From positions 7,571,501 through 7,635,500 of the forward strand of contig JAUCBN010000023.1 in NCBI GenBank assembly GCA_035048815.1: 64,000 bases of DNA, read 5' to 3'. Positions 1-12,539 of this stretch are shown here, one piece after another. The notes under the pieces are model-generated. The model was not told the DNA's origin, ran no database searches, and saw only the letters and a program-made list of their open reading frames with translations. Origin of the DNA: Abelmoschus esculentus. Its lineage: Eukaryota > Streptophyta > Magnoliopsida > Malvales > Malvaceae. Position 1 is the first letter of the stretch; every line of letters begins with the position of its first letter. A program made the position numbers and the translations under genes.

Positions 1-779
1 CAATCGAGGTAAAAATAAAAAATAGAATTGAAAAAAAAAATTCTTGGTGAGTATTGAGGAGATAAACGAGAATAAAAGATTTAATCACGTTTTTTTATTA
101 TTAGATTTTTTCTTAATCATTTTTTCCTTTATTTAATTATAATGAAAGAGATCGGAGAGTATTCAATGAAACAAGGAAAGAGGCTGCTTGAAATTTAAGC
201 AAGGGTTGTTTTTAGCTGTCGGAAGTCTATTAATTCTTTTTATTTCATACACATTTTAGAATTATGCTTTGTATGTTTGTTTTGGTGAATCAGCTAATAA
301 TAATATAATAATATTTATTTTAGAGTATGCTTTATACTCGGTGAAAAACGAGAGAATTGATCTGATGGAACAATGGGCGAAGGTTTCTGCGCAATGGACT
401 CACATACCAGGACAACTCTCCCCGTCTACTGATTGTATATTCGAGTCGAACTCGAATATAAAACTCAATATTATTTATTAAATGATTATTTTAAAAAATC
501 TAAATTTAGAGGCATAATAATAGATTGGTATGTATTTTATAAAGAAAAGGAAATTCTACTGTTGTCTCAGCTTAAATTTTATAAATTTTTAACATTTTAT
601 CGGGTCATGGATTGATATATATTTTTGTTCAAATTAGTATTTATGATTTTTAAGTCAATTCAATCGAATAAGTTAAATTCATGTATCAATTTTGACTAGA
701 AGACTAAATCAGGTAGCAATTTGAACATTAGCCTCCAAAATTTTATAGGAAATAAATTTAGGGATAACTTGTGCATCAC
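1..779. other. AT-rich spacer
   Basis: No gene recognised. Short open frames exist but show no family motif and the composition is uniformly AT-rich. Confidence 0.5.
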
Positions 780-1790
780 AACCTAAGTTTATGTTGAGTT
801 GATCAATCAATTGAATTGGCCAATAGGGGTGAATTGGCTATTAAAAATTTTGATAGAAGATTTTCGGTAAAAAGATGAAAATTTGAGGCACAAGATTTAT
901 AGTGGTTCAAACTTCAAAACAAGCTCTACATCCACTACCTTAGCTCCCACTAAGGATTTTGAAATCAATTCACTAAAAGATTTCAACCTTTTTTCTCGGT
1001 TCAAGAGATAACCGTTACAATTCGAATCAATCCTTGTACCCAAGAATTGATTCAACCTCACAAGAATAAAATTGAAGAAAGATAGACACTAAGGTTTCTC
1101 TCATAAGAAATATATCCCCTAGTTACAAAATAACTCTCCCAAAACTCAATTACAAAGAATCAAAATAAAATACAATAGTTGGGAGTCAAGATATGCAATA
1201 GAGTGCTAGGGAGTTGGATTTGATTGTTTGGATGTTGCTTGAGGTTCAATAGTTGTTAATGCTGATTCAAATGCTTCAATTTATACATTCTCATTGATTT
1301 TTAATCATTTGGGTTGTTGGAAACATAAATTGAGACGTTGGAGCTTCATCTTTCCATCATAGATGCACTCTATCTCAGCTGGTATCGAAACACGAGCTAC
1401 CTATTTCGAAACAGACCATAAATAGAAAGAGTCGTTATGCATTTAATAAGGGGTGTATTAAAACTGGTTTCGATACCGAGAGTAAACTGTGAAGGTTGGT
1501 ATCGAAACGGGTTAACCACAATTTAAAGCTTTAAGTGCCACCAACGGTCAAAACATTTAATGTTGTCGTTGAGATTTTAAGGGGTATCGAAACTGGTACC
1601 AAAACGTTATGTTATATTTTTGAAATATTTAAAATTAAAACTAGGTTCGATACTTGGTTCGAACAAAGGTTGGCGGTGTAGTCTTGGTATCTAGGGGCAT
1701 CGATACGTGTATCGATACTTGTTCTTAGTCTCAAAAATATTCTTAACAAAATTAAGGTCGGTATCGATTAGGGATATAAAACAGTTACGC
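780..1790. repeat. Unclassified dispersed repeat with TATCGATA-type motifs
   Basis: This stretch is less AT-rich than its surroundings and reads like transposon-derived non-coding DNA. No coding frame is kept. From about 1380 to 1760 it holds several GGTATCGAAAC and GTATCGATAC-like motifs, for example around 1690-1715, which also cluster in the Gypsy LTRs at 4174-4445, 10239-10500 and 38150-38400. It may be a decayed LTR, but no terminus is visible. Confidence 0.35.
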
Positions 1791-1794
1791 GGAT

Positions 1795-2065
1795 GGGTTT
1801 CAGGTCGGGTAAAATCAGATACTGGTCATTTTAGGTTAATTTGATGTTTTGACTCGATTCGGGTCGGGTGCAGGTCCATTTTGGGTCGGGTCCATTTCAG
1901 GTCGGGTTCATTTTAGGTCGGATCCATTTCAGGTCGGGTTCAAACAGTTCGGGTCCACATCGGATAATTGGCAGTTTCATTTCAGGTCGGGTAGATTTCA
2001 GGTCGGGTCCATTTCAATTCGATTGTATTTCAGATCGGATTCATTTCAAGTCGGTTTTGTTTCAG
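1795..2065. repeat. Degenerate CGGGT-rich short tandem repeat
   Basis: Irregular repeats built on CAGGTCGGGT and CATTTCAGGTCGG, about 14-17 bp apart, cover this stretch. Open frames across it are low-complexity artefacts of the repeat. Similar degenerate TCGGGTCGG tracts occur at 47110-48305 and 60240-60605. Confidence 0.6.
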
Positions 2066-2529
2066 GTCAAATTAATTTTGATTTTATATTTATAATAATT
2101 TAAATTATTAATTTTGATTTTGTATAAATACGTAAAGAACGAATAAAAATTAAACCATAAAATTAAAGATTAAATTTTAAAATTAAAAAAAATCAACATT
2201 AACTTGTAATGACTCAATTACAAAAGTTAAAAATTAGAAATATTAAAGTATATTACAAAAAACAGTAATAAATAATAATCAATTCAAATAAATTAACTTG
2301 TAAGTTATAAGGACTAAATTATAAAAAATATAAATAGATAATAATTAAAAGTATTAAAAATCTAACTTTAATAATTAATACATTATAAACTAATTATACT
2401 ATAGTTTAATATATTTTAAAAATGAAAAAATAAATTTTAAACAATGTATATATTTTATACTATAAATGGAATACTAGTTATATAAAATTAATACTATATA
2501 ATGAATTTATATTATATGTAGAAAATATA

Positions 2530-2870
2530 CTATATATGAAGTATTAAGTAATACTACAAATGAACTAATACTATTTTTGAAAATAGAATAATACTATATA
2601 TGGATTAATAATATATGAAATAATATTATTTTTGGAAGTAAAATAATACTAGAGTAAGAAATAATACTATATATGGAGTAATACTATAAATGAACTAATA
2701 CTATTTTTGAAAATAGAATAATACTATATATAGATTAATAATATATGAAATAATATTATTTTTGGAAATAAAATAATACCAAAATAAGAAATAATACTAT
2801 ATATGGAGTAATACTATAAATTAACTAATACTATTTTTGAAAATAGAATAATACTATATATGTATAATAT
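2530..2870. repeat. AT-rich tandem repeat, 130-bp period
   Basis: The block starting ACTAATACTATTTTTGAAAA recurs near 2564, 2694 and 2824, an exact 130-bp spacing, with few mismatches between copies. It lies in the long AT-rich tract that flanks the Gypsy insertion. 2100-2530 and 2870-3113 are similar AT-rich DNA without genes. Confidence 0.75.
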
Positions 2871-3659
2871 ATTAATAAATTATAATGTATACAACTATTA
2901 ATTATACTATATATATATAATGTATGCATAATATATTTATAAATCAATGTATGTTAATATTATATGTATACATAGTGAATTAGTGATAGTAGACTAGTAG
3001 TACTAGTATTGTAGTAGTATATTAGTATTATACATAGTACATGACATTAATATATTAAAATTAATAAATTATATATATATATCAATATATCATATTATCA
3101 TTATATCATATATTGTAACACCCCAACCCGAATGTCACATTGGGCCTCCGGCCTAAAATCCGTATTTTAAAATTTCGACTTCAAGCCCAAAATTATATCA
3201 CTTAAGTCCAAATACGATCCATAAAATCTATTTAAAAACAAAAGCCCAAAATAATTTAAAATGACCGGAGCTCTAAATTACTACAAACCCATTTAAAACA
3301 TTTGGCCCAATTAAAATAACAGAGTTATAAAATTACATATAGGTCTGACAAAGTACTAGCCCACTAGATCTATCATTGTACCCTGACACAAAGTCGGTGC
3401 TGAAATTCAAACCTCGATGGTGCTCCACGGAACCCGCTTCACCTAACCTACGCACGAAAACAAATTTCGAACGCTGAGCCACACAAGCTCAATGGATACG
3501 CCAACTCGGCCAACATCATGCATATCAAAGCAGTAAAGCATAACATATAAATCTCGTGCATGATATGATGGTCTAGCATGTTTGCCTAACACATGGCATA
3601 AATGAGATGTATATTATCGCACACAGCATATACAAATCAATCAATCAACACAATGCAGT

Positions 3660-3890
3660 GAGGCCCGCGTCAACACAGTATCAGGATCCTATACTACGAG
3701 CAGGGCCCGCGTCCACACAACATCGGGATCCCATACTCAAGGATGAGCTCGCGTCCACACAGCATTCGGATCCTACATCCAGGATTGAGGCTCGCGTCCA
3801 CACAGTATCGGGATCCTCCAAATCCCATACTCGGAATGTCACATCGAGTATTTTCGAATGAGGCCCACGTCCACACAGCATCGGGATCCT
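3660..3890. repeat. 42-43-bp tandem repeats inside the Gypsy LTR
   Basis: Units built on GGCCCGCGTCCACACAGCAT followed by CGGGATCCTA recur at about 3662, 3704, 3746, 3789 and 3863. Open frames on both strands here are repeat artefacts. Confidence 0.75.
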
Positions 3891-4173
3891 ACAATCGGGA
3901 TATTCGTCAAATCATCACCCGGAATGTTACATCGGATGACCTTCGACGTGTTTCAACATTTATGGATATCCGGATTTCCAACACACAAAGACTCAACCCA
4001 CACAAACGATCCACCATTGATCAAAGCACAACAAGATGTTTAAGATTATCTCAATTAGTCTATCGGAGTTATAACATCAATCTTAGTTCGATAATTCGTT
4101 TCGTAGCTTTTAGATTAAAGTAATTATTTATTAAGAAACACCGATCCCCAAAACTCTACTCATCTTGGCCAAA

Positions 4174-4445
4174 TTACACGAGTATCGATACCCTTAGGTA
4201 AGGTATCGAAACACCCTGTATCGATACCCTCTTTGGGAGGGTATCAAACACATAGGTATCGATATCAGTATCGATACCGTTGACCCATTTCAAAAGTCAA
4301 CAAAAGGGAAGAGACCGTTTCGATACAGGTATCGATACAAAAAGTTTCTGGAAACCCTCGGTATCGAACCATGGTTCGATACCCTTGCTCCTCAAGCCTA
4401 AGTTCCTCTCAAGGGTATCGATACCGGTGGCCCGTGTATCGACAC
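4174..4445. repeat. Cluster of palindromic GTATCGATAC motifs in the LTR
   Basis: Six TATCGATA cores lie at about 4183, 4219, 4258, 4269, 4328 and 4417, with several half-variants (GGTATCGAAAC, GGTTCGATACC). The same arrangement is kept in the partner LTR at 10239-10500. Confidence 0.7.
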
Positions 4446-5340
4446 TCTCTTCACGAACCCCCAAGTTCCACCTGAAAATTTCTATAGATCAACCCCCAAC
4501 TTAACCAAATCGAACCTAAGGCATTTCAAAGCATTATTACTGATGTTTAGAGTGTTTTAACACCATTTTCCAGTCTTTTCACGCATTAACACGAATTTCA
4601 CCATTAAAGCACCCAAAGCTTAAAACCAAACAATCATGCCCAAAATTTATATGTAATGCAATCTACCATAAAATGCATGAAGATTAGAAGAGTTGGGAGT
4701 GCCAACCTCAAGCACACAGCAACCCAAAACCCGAACTCACTCTTTCAAGCTCTTTCTTTGCCCAAACTTGATAATGGATCTCCAACTTCTTTCTCTACAA
4801 GAAAGGGATTAAAAACCAACTCTTAGACACTTCTATGGATGTTTCTAACTCTTAAAAACATTATGAAAACCATAGAAACAACCCTCCAAACTTAAATCTC
4901 AGGTTCTCCACACACCCTCTCTTTTTTCACCAAACCAAACAAATCATACCTTGTTTTGTAGATCTTTTAGTGCTCTACAACATCTTCTCTAACAAGCAAA
5001 CGGGATTATAAGTAAAAACCCCAAAAATCCAACCTTTACTTACCTCTTTCTTGCTACAAAGATGAAGGAGATGGGAAGAAAAGAGAAGAAATGATGATCT
5101 CACTGTAGGCCAACTCTCCCCCTAAACCCATCTCATATAACTTGTGCATTTACAAGAATGCTCCCACTAACCAAGGCCCAACTCTCAACCCAACAACACT
5201 CAAGTCCAAACAAGTCAAAGGCCCAACAACCGGCCTAACAACACATACCCGAGGCCCAAAACCACTAAACTCGAGACCAAAATCGAAACCTATAACTCTC
5301 GGGTTAACCCGATGCTCGGATCTAAATCTGGGTCGTTACA

Positions 5341-5351
5341 ACTCTCCCCTC
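5341..5351 (-). other. Polypurine tract of the Gypsy element
   Basis: Directly next to the 3' LTR. Read on the minus strand it is GAGGGGAGAGT, the purine run expected as primer for plus-strand DNA synthesis. Confidence 0.8.
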
Positions 5352-5399
5352 GTTAAAGAAAATTTCATCCTCGAAATTTACCTAAGGGAAATAAGTGAA

Positions 5400-8345
5400 A
5401 AAATAGCAACCTCATACGGCCCCATAAACCTTGGACTTGTTTTTTTTTTCTTCCAAACGGATGATCCCTTTTCACGGTGACACTTTCAAGAACACTTTTC
5501 TTCCACCTAATGCTCTATTTCTGTTAATTTCAAATCTGCATACGATTTTTGTCTGTCTGAAGCTGTCCTTAACTGATCACATATCAACTTCAATTTCTCG
5601 GTAGTCTCCTTAAGCATAACTAGCATCAATATCAATTTTAACATGCTTCAACCCAACAAAACAAAGTTATGTACTTTCTGCCATTCAAAGCCTCATACGA
5701 AACCATATAAATACTCGACTGATAATTTTTATACGCAAACTCAACTAATGGTAGTGCTTCTCTCAAGTATTCTGAAAATCAATGATGCAACATCGTAGCG
5801 TATTCTCAAGAATCTGAATCACTCTCTCTGACTACCCATCTGACTGAGGATGATATGAAGTACTGAAATTCAAACGGCTACCTTAAAGCACTATGCAAAC
5901 ATTCCCAAAATCTGGCTGTGAATCTCAAATATCTATCAGACACAATCAATTTTTGTATATTATGCAGTTTCACGATCTCACTGACGTACAAATCTACTAA
6001 CCTATCTCATGAGTAATTCGTACGGATAACAATAAGATGAGCACACTTCATGGAACGATCAACTATAACCCAAATTGAGTTCTTCTTCGAAGGGGTCAAC
6101 GGCAAACCAGATACAAAATCTTTGGCGATATTTTTCCCACTTCTCGTTTTTCATTCGGAAATCTTCAACGACTATAATAAACCAGATGGAAACTGATATT
6201 TTGCTTTAATTCTCTGACAAACCATATACTTACTCACATAGTCGGTAGCATCTCTCTTCAGACCAAACCAGAAGTACTCGTCTTACAAACCACGGTATAT
6301 TTTCGTACAACCTAGACGTGTAGCAAAAGACTATTGTACGTTTTGGTCATAATTATACGTCTTCAATCACTGTCATTTGACATAACCACTCTGTCTCTGA
6401 AACACAATACACCATTATTTCTGAAGTGTACTCTGTAGATCATCCTTCGATTATATCTTATATGTGAGGTATCAAAGATTCATCTGATAACTGTTTCTCT
6501 CTAACCAACTGACTCAAAGTAGTTCTAAACTGAAGCTCGGCTACCAAGCCACCATCATCTGATAAGTTCAATCTAGCAAACATAAATCTCAACTCAACGG
6601 ATGCTTTCCTATTCAGAGCATCTGTTAGTATATTGACTTTACCCGAATGATACTAAATCTTGAGGTCATAGTCCTTCAATAACTCAAGCCCTCTATGCTG
6701 CCTCGGATTTAACTCTTTCTAAGTCATTAGATACTTCAAACTCTTGTGATTTGTGTACACTGCACATCTCTCACCATAAAAGTAATGCCTCCAAACCTTC
6801 AAGGCCAACACAACTACCGTTGGCTCTATATCAGGGGTCAAAAAATTTTGCTCTTGGTTCTTCAACTATTTCAAAGCGTAAGCTATAACTCTTTCGTCTT
6901 TCATAGAATACAACCTAACCCTACGTACGAAGCATCACTTTAGATCATATACTCTTTCCCTAACACTAGCTGTATCAAAATCAGCTCATCTGTCAAAACT
7001 TTTTTCAGTTTCTCAAAGGCTTGTTGTCTTGCATCTGACCACTCAAACTGAACATTCTTTTAAAGTAATTTAGTCAAAGGAACCACTATCTTTAAACATC
7101 CATTCACAAACCTCTTATAGTAATCTGATAAGCTTAGGAAACTATGAATCTTTATGACAGATTTCGGTTGCTTCCAACTCACAATCGCTTCTATCCTTTT
7201 AGGATCTACCTTAATCCCTTCAACTGACATTACATGTCCTAAGGTAGCAACTTCTCTAATCCAGAACTCCCACTTGCTCAACTTGGCATACAACTGATGA
7301 TCCAACAAAGTCTGCAATATTAGCCTCAAGTTTCTGTCAGGGTCTTCCTCAGTACATGAGTACACTAATATGTCATCAATGAACATAACTACAAACTGAT
7401 ACAAGTGCTCGTAGAAAATTCTGTTCACTATGTCCATGAAAAACAACTGATGCATTAGTCAACTCGGAAGGCATAACTAGAAACTCATAGTGACCATACC
7501 TTGTACAGAAAACTATCCTCGTCGCCTCTCTTTTACCTTCAAATGATAGTACTCTAATCTCAAATCTATCTTGAGAAAACACAGTAGCATCTCTAAGCTG
7601 ATCAAACATATCATCAATTCTCAGCAGCAGATATTTGTTCTTCACTGTCAAGTGATTCAACTGTCTATAGTCGATGCACATCCTCATACTACTGTCTTTC
7701 TTCTTCACAAACAACACGGGTATGCCCTAAGATGAAGAACTCGATCGGATAAAAACCTCTATCTAATAGTTCTTGCTATTGAGTCTTCAACTCTTTCATC
7801 TTTCGGTGTCATACGATACGGAGCAATCGAAAAAGAAATAAAATCTAAACACATCTTCATGGCAAACTCAACCTCTCTATCAGATGGTGAACCAGACAAC
7901 TCTTTTGGAGACACACTCGGAAGAAAATCACACACTGTTCTAATATCCTGCAGTTTGACTTCTTTCAGATTCGGGTTCATCATATATGCTAGGTATGCCT
8001 TACAGCCCAACTCAACTAACCTCTGAGCCTCTAGAGTCGAAACAATATTTAATAAGAACTTCACATTCTCACTCACAACCATAATCTCATGGTCTTCTGT
8101 TAGCCTCAAATAAATTCTCTTGGTCTCAAAGTCTATTCTAGCCCTATGCTTTGTCAGTCAATCCATATCAAAAATCACATCACAACCGTAAAATGAAAAT
8201 TCCATCATATCAACTGGGAACACATACCTCTGAACCATCAATAGACATCGTCTATACATCTTTCTGACCACTGCGGTATCTCTGAAGAACCAATAACACT
8301 GACACCTATATCTAGTGTCTCACAAGGTATATCCAACATCCTAGC
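5400..8345 (-). pseudogene. Decayed Gypsy pol (protease remnant, RT, RNase H, integrase)
   Basis: Read on the minus strand, the order is Gypsy-like. At 8100-8250 lies the end of the protease region, with recognisable YGCDVI and KHRARIDFE strings. At 7759-8109 is the linker with SIAPYRMTPKD. At 7060-7717 is reverse transcriptase, with [18 protein letters not shown] and the catalytic FIDDILVYS. At about 6600-6760 is RNase H, with NPRQHRGLELLKDYDL and YHSGKVN. Integrase is in fragments, with SDGxSERVIQILE near 5800 and LSPRFMGPYEV near 5430. Multiple stops and frameshifts break the frame. After GPYEV the sequence runs almost straight into the polypurine tract, so no chromodomain remains. The protease active site also seems lost in the gag-protease deletion near 8345. 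Confidence 0.85.
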
Positions 8346-8993
8346 ATGCTCATTCAGAAAACATTACCGGTGGGTTAGCTATCAAATAGGTCTGGATCTC
8401 TTCCCTCAAACTCTCAAAAACCTCTTACACTTCATCTTCTCGGTAGCTATCAACTCGGGTGCATATCTACTCAGTTGTAGAAACTTCTGCTCATACTCAA
8501 AGACCGTACGATTACCTTGCACAAGAAGGGTAAACTGATCTCTCAACCGGCTGATGTGAATCTAGCCTATATACTTTTTCTCAAACTCATCCAAAAAGTC
8601 GTCCTATTTTGGTTGATCGGGATACTACTCCATATCAACTGTTTCCCCATCACTCTCTCGTATTACCCTTTAAAGGCGACAGTACACAAGACTATCGATC
8701 CTATTATCTCAACCTTATTTGTCTCAAGATCCAACGAGTATCATGAAGCCACTGATCCACTCTCACAAGATTATCTTAGTCAGAACCCAAGAAATTTGTA
8801 GCACCCAACTTGCGAACCCTCTCGATAGGTGCCTAACTTGGGATAGGTGTATGCCTCGAAATAGCCTTCTCGTTATCCGATCCAAAGTACGGTGCAAATG
8901 AGCGAAATAATTTGCCCCTTGTATAACCCCTTCCTCAGACTCGTCCACACAATGCAAAGACAACAACAATAATAACAAACAAGAGTACACCAT
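8345..8993 (-). pseudogene. Decayed Gypsy gag fragment
   Basis: The minus strand carries gag strings such as ANYFAHLHRTLDRI (about 8870-8910). A stretch at 8360-8510 is nearly identical to the gag at 36285-36440. Against that copy the zinc-knuckle part is missing: gag runs directly into protease-like sequence near 8345, so an internal deletion is inferred. Frames are broken. Confidence 0.75.
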
Positions 8994-9104
8994 CGAAATT
9001 TCAGCTTTAAGGAAGGTACGTTATTGACTTGGGGGCGTACTTGTCTAACACTTATACAACAAACTAGAATCCCTCGGGGACTTTCTAGAACCGACTCAAC
9101 CTGG

Positions 9105-9116
9105 GCTCTAATACCA
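9105..9116 (-). other. Primer-binding site, initiator-Met tRNA type
   Basis: On the minus strand it reads TGGTATTAGAGC, one mismatch from TGGTATCAGAGC, the usual plant site complementary to the 3' end of initiator tRNA-Met. It is five bases from the 5' LTR. The intact version is at 37091-37103. Confidence 0.85.
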
Positions 9117-9121
9117 CTAAA

Positions 9122-11393
9122 TGTAACATCCCAACCTGGATGTCACATTGGGCCTCCAGCCCAAAACCCGTATTTTAAAATTTCAACTTCAAGCCCAAAA
9201 TTAAATCACTTAAGTCCAAATACGATCCATAAAATCTATTTAATTTAAAACAAAAGCCCTAAATAATTTAAAATGACTGGGGCTCTAAATTACTACAAAC
9301 CCATTTAAAACATTTAACCCAATTAAAATAATAGAATTATAAAATTATATATAGGTCTGACAAAGTACTAGCCCACTAGATCTATCACTGTACCCTGACA
9401 CAAAGTCGATGCTGAAATCCAAACCTCGATGGTGCTCCATGGAACCCGCTTCACCTAACCTACGGACGAAAACAAATTTCGAACGCTGAGCCACACAAGC
9501 TCAGTGGATACACCAACTCGGCCAACATCATGCATATCAAAGCAGTAAAGCATAACATATAAATCTCGTGCATGATATGATGGTCTAGCATGTTTGCCTA
9601 ACACATAGCATAAATGAGATGTATATTATCGCACACAGCATATACAAATCAATCAGTCAACATAATGTAGTAAGGCCCGCGTCCACACAGCATCAGGATC
9701 CTACACTACGAGCAGGGCCCGCATCCACACAGCATCAGGATCCTACACTACGAGCAGGGCCCGCGTCCACACAGTATTTGGATTCCATACTCAAGGATGA
9801 GGCCCGCGTCTATATAGCATCGGGATCCTACATCCAAGATTGAGGCCCGCGTCCATACAATATCGGGATCCTCCAAATCCCATACTCGGAATATAACATC
9901 GAGTATCTTCGAATAAGGCTCGCGTCCACACAGCATCGAGATCCTACACTCGAGATAGTCGTCAAATCATCACTTGGAATGTTACATTGGATGGCCTTCA
10001 ACGTGTTGCAACATTTATGGATATTCGGATTTCAAACACACAAAGACTCAACCCACACAAAAGATCCACCTAGGATCAAAGCACAACAAGATGTTTAAGA
10101 TTATCTCAATTAGTCTATCGGAGTTATAACATCAATCTTAGTTCGATAATTCGTTTTGTAGCTTTTAGACTAAAGTAATTATTTATTAAGAAACACTGAG
10201 CCCCAAAACTCTATCCATCTTGGCCAAAATACACAAGGGTATCGATACCCTTAGGTAGAGTATTGAAACACCCTGTATCGATACCCACCAAAAGAGGGTA
10301 TCGAACACATAGGTATCGATACCAGTATCGATACCGTTGACCTATTTCAAAAGTCAATAAAAGGGAAGGGACCGTTTTGATACAGGTATCGATACAAAAA
10401 GTTTTTGGAAACCCTCAGTATCGAACCATGGTTCGATACCCTTGCTCCTCAAGCCTAAGTTCCTCTCAGGGATATCGATACCGGTGGCCCGTGTATCGAT
10501 ACTCTCTTCACGAACTCCCAAGTTCCACCTGAAAATTTCTATGGATCAACCCTCAACTTAACCAAATCGAACCTAAGGCATTTCAAAACATTATTACTGA
10601 TTTAAAGTGTTTTAACACCATTATCAAGTCTTTTCACTCTTTAACACGAATTTCACCATTAAAGCACCCAAAGCTTAAAACCAAACAATCATGCCCAAAA
10701 TTTACATGTAATGCAATCTACCATGAAATGCATGAAGATTAGAAGAGTTGGGAGTGCCAACCTCAAGCACACAGCAACCCAAAACCCGAACTCACTCTTT
10801 CAAGCTCTTTCTTTGCCCAAACTTGATAATGGATCTCCAACTTCTTTCTCTCAAGAAAGGGATTAAAAACTAACTCTTAGACACTTCTATGGATGTTTCT
10901 AACTCTTAAAAACATCATGAAAACCATAGAAACAACCCTCCAAACTTAAATCTCGGATTCCCCATACACCCTCTCTTTTTCATCAAACCAAACAACTCTT
11001 ACCTTGTTTTGTAGATCCTTTAGTGCTCTACAACATCCTCTCTAACAAGCAAACGAAATTCTAAGTAAAAATCCCAAAAATCCAACCTTTACTTACCTCT
11101 TTCTTGCTACCAAGATGAAGGAGATGGGAAGAAAATAAAAGAAGTGATGATCTCACTGTAGGCCAACTCTCCCCCTAAACCCATCTCATATAACTTGTGC
11201 ATTTACAAGAATGCCCCCACTAACCAAGGCCCAACTCTCAACCCAACAACACTCAAGTCCAAACAAGTCAAAGGCCCAACAACCGGCCCAACAACACATA
11301 CTCGAGACCCAAAACCACTAAACTCAAGACCAAAACCGAAACCTATAACTCTCGGATTAACCTGACGCTCGGATCCGAATTCGGGTCGTTACA
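9122..11393 (-). repeat. 5' LTR of the Gypsy element (2272 bp)
   Basis: Direct repeat of 3114-5340, about 45 bp longer, mostly because the internal tandem block (9670-9950, units of about 42-46 bp) has an extra unit. It carries seven TATCGATA cores at 10239-10500. It ends CGTTACA at 11393, followed by the TATAT target duplication. Confidence 0.92.
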
Positions 11394-12530
11394 TATATGA
11401 TATATGTATGTTAATGTTATATGACTTGTATAATTGTATATGTATAATGTATATATAATAATTAGTAACTGTATTATGTATATTATATATTAATATGTTA
11501 ATATATTAATATATATTTTATATGTATATGTATTATATATTAATATATATATATTTTATATGTATTATGTATATTTATAATATATTATACATATATCATA
11601 ATTCATACATGTTAATATATATATATATATATGTAGTTTAGTATATGTATTAGACATTTAGACTATTATTACATAATTACATTATACATATGTATTAATA
11701 ATGTAATGTTATATATTTATATACTTATATGTATATGTATTATATATATTAATATATATAATATATGTATGTTAATTAATATGTTATATGTATTATGTAT
11801 ATTAATTTTTAATCTATATATAATAAATATATATATCATATTATATTATTATATTATACATATATATAATATGTATAATGTATTTTATTCATACATATAT
11901 TATAATATATATATAACATATTAGCATATATTATATAAATAAATAGTAAATATGTATGTTATATAATATTTTCTTAACAGATGCAACTAATTTTATTAAC
12001 AAAAAAATACTCAATATTACAATGATGATTTACAATTATATAACATATATTAATATGCATGTTAGCATATTATATATATATAACATATTAATGATTATAC
12101 ACATTTAATATGTGTATATTATATATATACTATATATTATAAATATTATATTTATAATATAAGTACATGTCATATAAATACTATATTATAATATACACAG
12201 CTATATAAATACTTTATTATATATACATACTATAAAATATAGAAATACTTTATAATATATATAAATATTATATAAATACTATATTATATAAATATTCTAT
12301 AGTATATACATATTATATAAATACTATATTATATATACATACTATATAATATTAATATACATATACTATATAAATACTATAATATATATTAATACTATAT
12401 ATTATATAAGTATTTAGACAATTATACATAGTATATATATTATATAGTATATATACATTAATATATAAATACTATATGATATATAAATACTATATATTAT
12501 ACTAGTATTTATACATTAATATATAAATCC
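11394..12530. repeat. Long AT-dinucleotide-rich tract
   Basis: Over 1 kb of TATA/ATAT-rich sequence with irregular short repeats such as ATATAAATACTATA and TATATATTATAT. It continues the AT tract at 2100-3113 that the Gypsy element split. A short open frame at 11706-11924 is pure AT-repeat translation. Confidence 0.7.
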
Positions 12531-12539
12531 AGTATTTAA

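Larger units (their letters stand above)
3114..5340 (-). repeat. 3' LTR of the Gypsy element (2227 bp)
   Basis: Pairs with 9122-11393. On the + strand it begins TGTAACACCCCAACCCG and ends GGGTCGTTACA. It contains a tandem block at 3660-3890 and six TATCGATA motifs at 4174-4445. Numerous substitutions against the other LTR point to an older insertion than the Copia element at 55221. Confidence 0.92.
3114..11393 (-). mobile_element. Complete Ty3/Gypsy (Del/Tekay-like) LTR retrotransposon, inactive
   Basis: Two direct LTRs (3114-5340 and 9122-11393), both starting TGTAACA or TGTAACATC and ending GGGTCGTTACA, bound a 3.8-kb interior. The 5-bp sequence TATAT lies at 3109-3113 and again at 11394-11398, a target-site duplication. 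The interior reads on the minus strand: primer-binding site at 9105-9116, gag, protease, reverse transcriptase, RNase H, integrase, then a polypurine tract at 5341-5351. The coding part is broken by many stops, frameshifts and deletions, so the element is not autonomous. The lineage call rests on the LTR termini, the initiator-Met primer site and the pol sequence; no chromodomain is left to confirm it. Confidence 0.93.

Noticed and set aside
780..1380. Assignment to a named CACTA or SIRE-type element
   Set aside because: The wording is reminiscent of such repeats, but no termini, primer site or coding motif is visible.
1849..2103. Open frames rich in FQVGF/FRS words
   Set aside because: Translations of a degenerate 14-17-bp tandem repeat.
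3607..4123. Open frames on both strands in the Gypsy LTR
   Set aside because: Translations of the 42-bp tandem units; the same artefact recurs at 9619-9936.
11706..11924. 72-residue Tyr/Ile-rich frame
   Set aside because: Pure AT-repeat DNA without a stop by chance.
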